Below, in pieces: positions 10,897 to 19,397 of a DNA stretch of 64,000 bases. Under the pieces are notes generated by a model that did no database searches, was not told the origin of the DNA, and was given only the letters and a program-made list of their open reading frames with translations. The stretch is from the NCBI GenBank assembly GCA_018136815.1, contig CM030935.1:1872388-1936387 (forward strand), written 5' to 3'. The stretch is from Isochrysis galbana (taxonomy: Eukaryota; Haptophyta; Isochrysidales; Isochrysidaceae). A program made the translations under genes and the position numbers. The first letter of the stretch is position 1; the number at the start of each line of letters is the position of its first letter.

Positions 10897-11485
10897 TTCT
10901 GTAGTAGGAATTCTATCTTCAGAAGTGAGTTCGCAGCAACTATCGGATGCTAAGTAAGATATGCCTGAAGGGAATCATCCTTTTGCCTTGGGATTAAAAC
11001 ACAGCAAAGACAATGGAGTGTTGAGAGGGAGAGGAATTTTCGAGCGTTACTAACTGCCTTGTGAACCGCGGCTACTGTGAAACGTAAAAAACTTTATCTC
11101 TATCTCTTAAGCGGTTAAGCGGCGATGCACCTTGGAAGGTGCTGCATCTGCATGTCGCAGTTGCCTCGAGGACGGGGTGTGTTTACAATACATGGAATGT
11201 CTATTTACCGTAATATATGGCGCTCAGAGCACTCAACTGTTAGGGCGGTCAAACAGGGGCTTTTTAACTATTAGTAAGGGTTGGGGTTGGGCTGCATTTT
11301 TTGACCGTGGCGCGAGGCCCAATAAACAATAAAAAACCTTCAGGGGGGGCCACCTGCCGCCACGAAAATATTCGCCAGGAAATGGTGCGATTCTCCCCTC
11401 CCCTCCCCCCCTCCGTCACGCGCGCTCACGCTCTACCCGTAAAGAATTGGCGGTCGCGCCCGCGGGGGGATCGATTCCTTTATAT
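10897..11485. other. Intergenic, no gene; transposon-end-like motif
   Basis: A reverse copy of the TTTGACCGCCCTA motif (TAGGGCGGTCAAACAGGGG) is at about 11242-11260. A nearby TTTTGACCG at about 11297 faces it, forming a short inverted pair. Otherwise I see nothing coding. Confidence 0.4.
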
Positions 11486-12550
11486 CTAAGCTACATTCGG
11501 CATTTGATTCCCGCCCGATGCAGCATCATCCTGGGTGTTCTTGGTCGTGGTGGCACATATCTTGTTGCAAGTGAAGGTGAGGCGTCCACCACTTTGTTTG
11601 TTCTCCTTTTTCATCTTAGCATCATAGAGGTTGGCCTTGATCTTGGCTTGGAGGCCCTCGGGCACCTTGTCCCAATCGATCAAGTGCGCGGTGTCGGGGT
11701 TGGACCAGCAAATGCCCGTGTGCATGCGGTCGCAGTGGGAGCAAGGCTTCTTGTCCTTGTTGTTGTTGCTCCTGCCGCCTCCACGCCCACCTTGGCCAGC
11801 CTTGAAGCCCGCCTCATAGGCCTTCTTGATGGCATCCGTGTCGTCCTCGGTCTTGGTCGCTTGCATTGCACGTTGGCCCGGACGCACCGTGGAGCGCACC
11901 GCCTCATGCATATGGGCGATGGCCGCAGCCTCCACAAGGTTCTTGTGCACCATATCAGGCCTCTTGCGGTGCTCAACTTCCAAGGAGCCCCATGCCTTGT
12001 CCACTTCACGAAGGACTCCTTCTCCACATCCAATGAAGCTCGCTTTCATGTCGAGGCACAACTCGGCCACGGAGACTTCGCGCGCGGTGCCCTTGAGTCC
12101 TTGGAAGATGCCAAACATGTTGTCAAAGCGGTTGGTGACCTCCTCCCTTGAGGGGAACTCCTGGAGGTTGGTCATCTTGAGTGTGTCATACTCCATCTTC
12201 TTGTCTTCAGCCTTGTCTTCGGTGTTGACCGCCACGTGCAACTCGTCGATGTGTTTGAACGCACGGTGGCCGTCGTACTTCTCTTCCTCCTCATCCGTGT
12301 AGAGCACATCCAAGGTGGCCACAAGCTTGTCATCCTTGATGCACATGATGAGGAGGTCATATGCCTTGTTCAATTCCACCTGGGTGGCTTCCTTGTCCTT
12401 GTTGGCGTCACCGACGCTTTCCGTCTTGTTCTTGAGCATCGCACGTCGGCAACCGTTCTTGCCGGCCATCGCGAGCAACTTGGGCCTGAATGCTCTCCAT
12501 TCAGCACCATCCTTGTTGTAGAAGAAGATCTTGTCATTGTTCTTGTCCAT
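11486..12550 (-). mobile_element. Retrotransposon Gag-like ORF (Ty1/copia style), no pol
   Basis: A 354-codon ORF in a single frame. The N-terminus (about residues 1-40, IFFYNKDGAEWRAFRPKLLA) resembles the start of copia-type Gag, where a tryptophan-containing helix follows a short polar lead. The middle is helical and highly charged. Around residues 255-285 lies a Gly/Arg-rich stretch and a Cys/His knuckle-like cluster (CSHCDRMHTGIC). Gag proteins coat retrotransposon RNA in cytoplasmic particles. No protease, integrase or reverse transcriptase frame follows on the minus strand, where the chitinase begins 630 bases on. No LTR pair was found by eye. It is therefore either a truncated element or a captured gag gene. 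Codon use is less GC-rich than in neighbours. Confidence 0.6.
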
Positions 12551-12654
12551 GTCTCTTTGTCTCTCGGCGGGGGTACCAGATGAGTGGCGAAAGCTCTCTT
12601 GTTACTTGTCTCTTAGGGGTCTCTACCCTTGCACGGTCCGTTGTCCGTTCAAAC

Positions 12655-12720
12655 GACTCAACCGCCGTAACCGACTCAACCGCCGTAACCGACTCAACCG
12701 CCGATCACGTAACCGACACA
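12655..12720. repeat. 18-bp tandem repeat upstream of the Gag-like ORF
   Basis: The unit CGACTCAACCGCCGTAAC repeats three times, then degenerates. It lies about 100 bases upstream (minus-strand sense) of the Gag-like start. Confidence 0.7.
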
Positions 12721-12812
12721 AAAACAAAACCCCAACAAGAACAAATGCTTTGCACACCACCTAGCCATGCCATAGCTAGGCTAGGCCTTGGGTTCACGAC
12801 ACACATGAAGCC

Positions 12813-13140
12813 TTGCATGAAGCCTTGCGCTTCTCAGGCGGCGCGCCCTTGCGGGTGCTAGAGCTGGACCTGAACCGCGTGGGTGAGCGCGGCACGCTCG
12901 CTCTGGCGTCGGCGCTCTGGCGTCGGCGCTCGGCGCGGGCCTGCTGCCGTCGCTGGAGCAGCTGCGCTTCGACCGCAACTTCTGGGCGTGGAGGGGCATG
13001 GTGTCGCTCTGCCGCTCGCTGGTTGGCGCGCCGCGCCTATGCGCGTTTGCCGCGGAGGCGAGCTGCGACGCGTGGGAGCGCGAGTGCGTGCCGGAGCTGT
13101 TGAAGCTGCCGAGCCTGCGCTGGGTCTCTCCCTCGGTGCC
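12813..13140 (+). pseudogene. Leucine-rich-repeat gene fragment broken by a 14-bp duplication
   Basis: The plus strand first reads an LRR strand-turn (LRVLELDLNRVGERGTLALASAL) in one frame. After 12928 the continuation (LLPSLEQLRFDRNFWAWRG ... VPELLKLPSLRWVSP) is in another. The switch coincides with a perfect tandem duplication of CTCTGGCGTCGGCG at 12901-12914 and 12915-12928; 14 bases shift the frame. Ribonuclease-inhibitor-type LRRs bind proteins. This copy lacks a start and a stop of its own and is followed by a dispersed repeat, so it is a decayed fragment. Confidence 0.65.
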
Positions 13141-13275
13141 GGGGGGAGAGAGAGCGCGGAGAAGGGGGTGGGCGGAGCGAGAGCACCAGCCACCGAAAAA
13201 TAGGTGAGTCCCGCACCTGTTCACAGAAAAAAGTCGGGACTGAGGACGCCGCCAGCCCGGTAGGCAGAGGAAATC
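13140..13275 (+). repeat. Dispersed repeat R, copy 1
   Basis: The stretch GAGCGCGGAGAAGGGGGTGG ... CACCGAAAAATAGGTGAGTC ... GGACGCCGCCAGCCCGGTAG is repeated in the same orientation at 17727-17892. The first part matches the ends of the longer copies near 52015-52075 and 37965-38040. Confidence 0.75.
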
Positions 13276-13296
13276 GCAAGAATATATTTTGTTGTC

Positions 13297-15228
13297 TTGA
13301 TACATCTCTCTCACCTCCTCTCTTTTACCTTCTCCCTCTCCCTCTCTCCCTCCCTCCCCTGCCCCCCCCCTCCCCCTCTCTCACTCTTCCCTCCCCGCCT
13401 CTCGCTCTGCCTGCACCGGGCAGTATCCGAGAGCGAGAGGGTCGAGCCTCCACTCCTCCCCGCCACGACGTTCGCACCGCGCGTCCCGTGTCCAGACTGC
13501 CACCGCCGCTTCGCGCCCGACCGGCTGAGTCTGCACAAACGACAGTGCGCCCCCTCTCGCCACGGCTTCCGCGCGACGGTCACTGCGCCGGGTGGGCTCC
13601 CCACTGTGGCCGAGCGCAGCTGGCCTGAGCCTCTCGACCACCCAGATGCCACCAGCTCGGCCCCCGAGAAAAGAGGGCCGTGCGACCACTGCGGCCGCAG
13701 TTTTGCGCTGAGTCGGCTGGCGCACCATCGGGCCATTTGTGCCAGGAACAGCCTCGTCTCCTTTCGGGCGATTGTCCGCGCACTGGATGGGGATGAAGGC
13801 GTGGGCGGCGCGGTGGATGCAGGCCAGCTGGATTCGGGCAATGGAGACTCCGCCGTTGACACCAACAACTTTGTAACATGCGCGCGCTGCATGCGTCGTT
13901 TCGATCCAGGTCGTATACCCGCCCATCACCGTGTGTGCGCCGCCACATCAGAACAGGGATTTCGGGCGACGGTCACCAGACTCGGGGAGCTCCCCTCAGT
14001 TGCGCCGCATTGGGGGACGTCGAGCATCTCGCACGCTGAGGATGAGATCCCGAATAGTGCAGCCCTGGTTGGGACAAGCCCAGATGAGAATGATGAAGAG
14101 CTCCCATGTGAGTTCTGTGGTCGCTCCTTCATCGCGAGCCGCTTAGACCGACATCGCGGGGTATGTTTGAATCGATCGCTCCCTGGTTTCCGAGCCCAAG
14201 TGGCCACCCTCGATGAAGAGGCGCGCAAATACGAAGTTGCCCGTTTTGCGAGGGAACAGGTGACCATCGCAGAGGGCAAAATCCAAGAGGGGTTGGATAG
14301 GGAAGCTGAGCTGAAGGAAGACCTGTCCAAGGTAAAAAAGAAGCTGGACATGGCTGAGGCGTCCGCGCGCAGCATGGAAGCTGCACATGATGTTGCAGCC
14401 GATGATGCAAGAGAAGCGAAAGCCAAGTTGAAGGCCTCCGAAGACCGACTTGCCGAGCTTGAGGAAGCGCTCGCGAGGGCAAGGGGAAAGGCAGATACGG
14501 CAGAGGCAGCCGCGAGGAGCATGGAAGCGGCGCACGACGTTGTGGCAGAGGAAGCGGCTGAGCTCAAGACAAAGCTCGGCAATGCGGTAGCGAGAACAGC
14601 AGAGCTCGAGGAAGCACTCGAGAAAGCAAGCAAGAAGGCGGAGACGGCAGAGGCAGCCGCGAGGAGCATGGAAGCGGCGCACGACGTGGTGGCAGAGGAA
14701 GCGGCTGAGCTCAAGACAAAGCTCGGCAATGCGGTAGCGAGAACAGCAGAGCTCGAGGAAGCACTCGAGAAAGCAAGCAAGAAGGCGGAGACGGCAGAAG
14801 CAGCCGCGAGGAGCATGGAAGCGGCGCACGACGTGGTGGCAGAGGAAGCAGCTGAGCTCAAGATAAAGCTCGGTAATGCGGTAGCGAGAACAGCAGAGCT
14901 CGAGGAAGCACTCGAGAAAGCGAGCAAGAAGGCGGAGATGGCAGAGGCAGCCGCGAGGAGCATGGAAGCGGCGCACGACGTGGTGGTAGATGAAGGGGCT
15001 GAGCTCAAGACTAAGCTAGGAGACGCCGTAGCCAGAATAGCAGAGCTCGAGGAAGCACTAGCAAAGGCAAGGAGCAAGACAGAAACCGCAGAGGCAGCCG
15101 CGAGGAGCATGGAAGCGGCGCACGACGTGGTGGCAGAGGAAGCGGCGGAGCTCAAGACAAAGCTCGTAAAATCTGAGGCTAGAGTAGCCGAATTAGAGGT
15201 AGTCTCCGCAGCAAAGACGATGACATAG
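13297..15228 (+). CDS. Four C2HC zinc fingers plus long coiled coil
   Basis: A 643-codon ORF. The first 50 residues translate a CT-rich tract, so the true start may be later or supplied by an upstream exon. Four zinc fingers of the C2HC type follow, at about residues 65-84 (CPDCHRRFAPDRLSLHKRQC), 127-146, 195-214 and 268-287. Each has the CxxC-x(11-12)-H-x(3)-C spacing. Fingers 1-3 are each followed by a copied phrase like GFRATVTxLG. From about residue 310 the protein is one continuous coiled coil built from near-identical 49-residue units (KAETAEAAARSMEAAHDVV ...). C2HC fingers of this kind are found in ZC2HC1-like proteins of cilia and cytoskeleton; whether they bind zinc-dependent protein or nucleic-acid partners here is unknown. 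The coiled coil implies dimerisation. No intron is evident. Confidence 0.72.
   Translation: MIHLSHLLSFTFSLSLSPSLPCPPPPPLSLFPPRLSLCLHRAVSESERVEPPLLPATTFAPRVPCPDCHRRFAPDRLSLHKRQCAPSRHGFRATVTAPGGLPTVAERSWPEPLDHPDATSSAPEKRGPCDHCGRSFALSRLAHHRAICARNSLVSFRAIVRALDGDEGVGGAVDAGQLDSGNGDSAVDTNNFVTCARCMRRFDPGRIPAHHRVCAATSEQGFRATVTRLGELPSVAPHWGTSSISHAEDEIPNSAALVGTSPDENDEELPCEFCGRSFIASRLDRHRGVCLNRSLPGFRAQVATLDEEARKYEVARFAREQVTIAEGKIQEGLDREAELKEDLSKVKKKLDMAEASARSMEAAHDVAADDAREAKAKLKASEDRLAELEEALARARGKADTAEAAARSMEAAHDVVAEEAAELKTKLGNAVARTAELEEALEKASKKAETAEAAARSMEAAHDVVAEEAAELKTKLGNAVARTAELEEALEKASKKAETAEAAARSMEAAHDVVAEEAAELKIKLGNAVARTAELEEALEKASKKAEMAEAAARSMEAAHDVVVDEGAELKTKLGDAVARIAELEEALAKARSKTETAEAAARSMEAAHDVVAEEAAELKTKLVKSEARVAELEVVSAAKTMT
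14490..15200 (+). repeat. 147-bp coding minisatellite (49 residues, seven heptads)
   Basis: Inside the zinc-finger coiled-coil gene, the phrase ATGGAAGCGGCGCACGACG recurs at a spacing of 147 bases (near 14520, 14667, 14814, 14961, 15108). The units are almost identical in DNA, with the last two more diverged. A 147-base period keeps frame and heptad register. Confidence 0.85.
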
Positions 15229-16122
15229 ACGAGGTGGTAGTACCATATTTGGCGCGACCAAACGACGGTCTACTACTTCCACGATACTACTAGGCTATAT
15301 TGTGCTATATTTTGCCTCTTTCTCACTCTTTTCCCCTTGCTCTTGGCTTTAGTCTGCTCTCCAACCTCATCGTTGGCATTGCCCAAACTGGTACGCAGCA
15401 TTTCCCCCCCCCTGCTGAAGCGGCAGAGTTTCTGGTGCGGTGTACATAGGGCGTTGTCTTCCAGAAAGATGCCGAGTTGTGAGCTTTTCAATCTGAAGTG
15501 GCCATCCGGAAGTGCCCGCGATGTCGGGTAGAGCGCCTGTCTTTCCCATGGTCGACAAGTGAAACGGGCGGGCTGCGGCGCCGATCTGGCGCGTCTTTCG
15601 ATCTCGTGAACCGAGTCGCAGCCAATCTCTCATCACCCTCTCGATCTCATTTTGTCGCCCTTGTCTCCACAGACTGATGGACCGACGGACGTCACCGGCA
15701 CGAGATGATATCGTAAATGATGACATTACTCACATTACCTCCGCTTGCTGACTGGGGAATGGCTGCTGGTTTTGGGGGGTGGCACAACGGGATATATATT
15801 GAATAAACAAAGACTTTTCTCTCAGTGCCATCGCCGGCTTTGGCCCCGAGCGACCGCTGGCTTCGGGAGGGGGGTGCAGGGGGGGAGGAGGGGGGGGGCC
15901 GGCACCCGGGGAGAAAGCCGCGAGAGGCGAGGCGGGAGAGGAGAATTCTCTCGGGGAAGGATTAGAGAGGGTGAGGGCCTGGCAGAACAACTGTAATGCG
16001 GCGACCGGGAAACATCAGTTCTCTGTCGTTCACCGACAAATGATTTGACAACTCTACGATAGATAGATTTATTTCTCATAAACATCAACTAAGTTTATGC
16101 GGCGCCCAGACGCCGCCCTGCA
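15229..16122. other. Intergenic, no gene
   Basis: No coding frame of note. G-rich runs lie at 15866-15910. Just before the next gene, 16064-16105 contains TTTCTCATAAACAT, a segment repeated at about 18110-18145 downstream of that gene. Confidence 0.45.
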
Positions 16123-17238
16123 ATGTCCTCGCCAGAGAAGTCGTCCCCTCCTGAGAAGAAGTCGCCTATGGTCTCTCCGCGCGCGAAGAAGAGGATGCGC
16201 ACTGCGGCGCCGCGCAGTCATGCTCCTGCGCCGCACTACAGCCTCATGCTCCTGAAGATGCAGTGCGAGGAGATCGCGCGGGCATTGCAGACCTCTGTTG
16301 AGGCATCTGCGCAGGCAGCTGCAGCACGCTCGCCACTGGGAGAGGTTTGCAGCGTGCAGTACGAAGAAGCGCACGAACAAATGAAGGTAGCCAACGATGA
16401 ATTCTTGGTAGCATGTTTGAAGGACGAGGGAGAGCTGGGCGGCATCACCAAGGCTCTGAATATTGACTGTCACACAATCCAACTCCCACTGGACGACGAT
16501 GGTGCCTTTCGCAGGGCTGCGCTGCAGGCACTCGTGCACACCGTCGGGGCCGTCTGCATGCTGCACGATGGGTCGCTGCAGATGAAGACGGACGGGCTTG
16601 GGTTCACCCTCCGTGGCGGCTGGGGCGCGCCCTACACACACGTCAATGCGCCCATCTTCGAAGGCTGGAAGCAGAAGGGATGTGTGCTGACGCTCAACGC
16701 TGCAGCACTCTCCTTGATCAACCACAACACCGCCACATGCGAGCCCTTCATAAGCCTTACCGTCATGAACAAGTCCATCATAAGGCGTCTCTCTTTCGCT
16801 GGATTTCGCCACATGGAGTCGACGGTGCAGGACAGCACGTGCCTGCAGCTCATCTTCGTTGACTTCCTCTTCAAGTACGACCTGCACTCCCACTTCACAT
16901 ACCACCAAGATCTTCGGCACGGAAAGTCGGCGGTCTTCACGGCAGTTGTTAAGCTTACAGCAGATGAAAGCAGCCTTCACGTCGCCGGCGCTGCAGCGCC
17001 CGCTGTTTTCAAGGAGATTGGTGACGCCCATGTGCTACTGTCTCGCATGTACCACAGGTCTGGCGCAAGCACTGCTCGCACAGTGCTGGCTGTCTTCTTC
17101 TACAAGATCGGCAGGGAGCGCACGCGTCTGGAATCAGCCGGAGTCGAGACGGACGAACAGCACGAGGAAACGCAGCAGGGTGAAATAGCGGAGGGAGCAT
17201 GTTCGAGCGACAGCGACAACAACGTGCCCAGCCTCTGA
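16123..17238 (+). CDS. Candidate 2-oxoglutarate/Fe(II) dioxygenase
   Basis: A 371-codon intronless ORF starting at the ATG at 16123. The first 35 residues are Ser/Pro/Lys-rich with a nuclear-localisation-like patch (RAKKRMR). The C-terminal half reads as a double-stranded beta helix: FTYHQD (the HxD iron motif, about residue 265), then TAVVKLTADES and VAGAAAPAVFKEIGDAHVLL (strands ending in a Gly-Asp turn), then YHRSG (distal His) and, ten residues on, RTVLAVFFY (Arg expected to hold 2-oxoglutarate). This H-x-D...H...R order is the signature of the superfamily, which includes AlkB, TET/JBP and prolyl hydroxylases. I cannot place it in a subfamily. The tail is acidic. It lies between direct copies of repeat R (13140 and 17727) and between two TTTCTCATAAACAT segments, so it may have moved or been duplicated. 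The substrate is unknown; nucleic acid is a guess from the basic N-terminus. Confidence 0.6.
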   Translation: MSSPEKSSPPEKKSPMVSPRAKKRMRTAAPRSHAPAPHYSLMLLKMQCEEIARALQTSVEASAQAAAARSPLGEVCSVQYEEAHEQMKVANDEFLVACLKDEGELGGITKALNIDCHTIQLPLDDDGAFRRAALQALVHTVGAVCMLHDGSLQMKTDGLGFTLRGGWGAPYTHVNAPIFEGWKQKGCVLTLNAAALSLINHNTATCEPFISLTVMNKSIIRRLSFAGFRHMESTVQDSTCLQLIFVDFLFKYDLHSHFTYHQDLRHGKSAVFTAVVKLTADESSLHVAGAAAPAVFKEIGDAHVLLSRMYHRSGASTARTVLAVFFYKIGRERTRLESAGVETDEQHEETQQGEIAEGACSSDSDNNVPSL

Positions 17239-17726
17239 AAATGGGCCCCCCGCTGGCTTCATGTGTTCAGCGCGGGGCTGTTGTGTTGCTGCTGCACTTC
17301 CGCTGCTGCGCTTCCCATGTCCGCATAAGTGAATGAATCAGCTTGAGGATCTTGTATTGAATAGAACGGGTGTGTGCGCGCGGGATTTGATGTGCGCGCG
17401 CGGGCTCCGCAGCTGTATGTGGCGTCGATGCCGCAGTTGGAGTGAAGGAGTGTGCGTGCAGTGCAGGTGCCTGCTTATTTTTTCCGATAACATGGGTGGT
17501 GTGCCCCACCACTTGATCAATTTTGGCTCTCAACTTGCAATCCCACGCGAGCACGATCAACAGCCACCTTGGCGGGCTACTGGCCGCCCAGCGCGCCCCG
17601 TTCATCGTGTCTTCACCTGCACCTGCAGTTCCTGCACTCTCACCTTCACCTGCACCTTCACTGAAGAAAAAACTTCGGACCAGCACCTTCCCAGTTGGAA
17701 AATTTTTTTATTAAGCAGCTACAGGC

Positions 17727-17892
17727 CTGGCGCAGGCACGCCATCGCGCGTGCCGCAGGAGAGAGGAGAGGGAGCGCGGAGAAGGGGGTGGGCGGAGCGA
17801 GAGCTTCGCTCACCGAAAAATAGGTAAGTCCCGCACGTGTTTACAAGAGAAGTCGGGACTTAGGACGCCGCCAGCCCGGTAGGCGTAGGAGG
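17727..17892 (+). repeat. Dispersed repeat R, copy 2
   Basis: It begins CAGGCCTGGCGCAGGCACGC, continues CGCCATCGCGCGTGCCGCAG (as in the reverse copy near 52045) and ends with GACGCCGCCAGCCCGGTAGG as in the copy at 13140-13275. Same orientation as copy 1. Confidence 0.75.
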
Positions 17893-19397
17893 AGAAGGGG
17901 AGAACGGATCACCGGGGGGGGGCGCGGGCCACCGACCATATCTAAGCCCTTTTCCCCTATCCCCCTAGTAGTGCACGGGGGGAGTCGCCTGATGGCGGGG
18001 GGGAAAGGGCCGGCGGAGTGGGGGTGTAGAAAGTTTTGCTGCGTGAGTAGAAAGTAGAGGGTCCATCCACGGCCGCGTGTGCGGTGAGACTATTAAGAAA
18101 TTAATTAATTATTTCTCATAAACATATCAATAAATTATGTTACGAATGGTGCCCCCAGCGCCCTTTCAAACATGCCACACACACTAGAAATCAGGCTCTA
18201 GACGCGCACATATGGACTGCCTGCGCGTCGCCATGCGGCGCACAGACAGTCCATACACATATCTTACGAATACACACACGCACTGCCCCCCCAATTCGAC
18301 CCCTTCGAGCCCTGTAGCCGATCTGCTGACCGGCCGCGCCTGCCGAGAGAGACGCCAACTCTGACTTTTCAGCCAGGGAAGCTTGCTGCGAGACGGGTGT
18401 GGGCGGTGGGCGGTCGACCGGCCGGGACTGAGATTCATGCGCACGGGGCCAGTGCCTCGGCAGTTAGGGGCCCAGCCCGGGCAGGCTTTGCCTATGGGAA
18501 GAGGAGACTTGCGTCCCCCGGTGGTTCTGGCTGTGAGCAGTGAGATTGTGATTGTGATAGTGTGGGGCTGTGGGTCCATGTGTGGTGTTGTAGTGGCATT
18601 GGCAGGTGTGTCGCAGTGGGTGCGGTGCGAGCAGCGGCTCGCAGGCACCTGGACGGGCGTGGCCCTGGCTGGAGGGCGGTACAGCTGTGTGGCTTCCGCC
18701 ATGAACTGATCGGCCGGCGCGGCGGGGAGGGCGGGGGAAGAGGAGGGGAGCGTGGCGCGCTCCATGACCCTATCGTTTTAATGATAGTTGTGAGAGGAGT
18801 GATAAGGGAAGCGGGCGTGGCTACAAGATAAATGTGCAGGGCCACGCGCGTGGCGAGAATTATTAAGAAGTTTTTTTGGCGCAGTAGCAAAACGCCAGTT
18901 CTAAAACTCTATTCAACATGAGAGCGTCGTGAGAGCATGCACACCGCACTGCACCCGCAATGGCCGTGATACACTCTTTTCGGCCTGCGCGCGAGTGGGG
19001 CGACGGCCGCGAGTGACCCTTGCCGTGTGCTTCCTTTACCCTCTCCCTCTCCCCGTCAATACCTCTCACTGTACCTCGATTGCCCGCGATAGCAGGTAGG
19101 AGCTGCGGGGAAGACAATGCACGGTGCTCATCACAACACCTAGGATCATAAAGGGTGCCGGGGGGGGGGGGGGGCAGCAAGAGCATAAATGGAGCCTAAG
19201 CCGATGCAAAAAGGAGAGCACGGTGATGGTTGACATCATCCTGCATCACGCATAGGAAAATGTAGCGGCAATCCGAAGACGAAAGGGAAGAGGCACCGGG
19301 CTCAGATACAGGTGCAAGAGAGATGGTAAGGCGCCTCCACTCGCGTCATTGGAACTCTCACATATCAGGCATTTTAGTTGCGCTTCTCCTTGCATGC
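17893..19397. repeat. Intergenic repeat-rich stretch
   Basis: No supported gene. It contains a dispersed hairpin-motif copy at 18752-18795 (GCGCGCTCCATGACCCTATC, AT-rich loop, GATAGTTG), followed by a segment like 2630-2700 (GGGCGTGGCTAC ... TTTTTTT). A G-run is at 19159-19173. Confidence 0.5.

Noticed and set aside
11270-11310. TAAGGGTTGGGGTTGGG near 11275 as interstitial telomere repeat.
   Set aside because: Only two irregular units; a telomere array would need several exact repeats.
13926-15155. A long minus-strand ORF (409 codons, Ala/Ser-rich) opposite the coiled-coil gene.
   Set aside because: It is the antisense of the 147-bp repeats; the plus frame has zinc fingers and heptads and the minus frame only low complexity.
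16069-17031. A 320-codon minus-strand ORF opposite the dioxygenase candidate.
   Set aside because: No domain; the plus strand has HxD...H...R motifs and a better start.
18184-18765. A 193-codon minus-strand ORF as a gene.
   Set aside because: Pro/Thr/Ser-rich with no domain, overlapping plus-strand frames and ending in a dispersed repeat.
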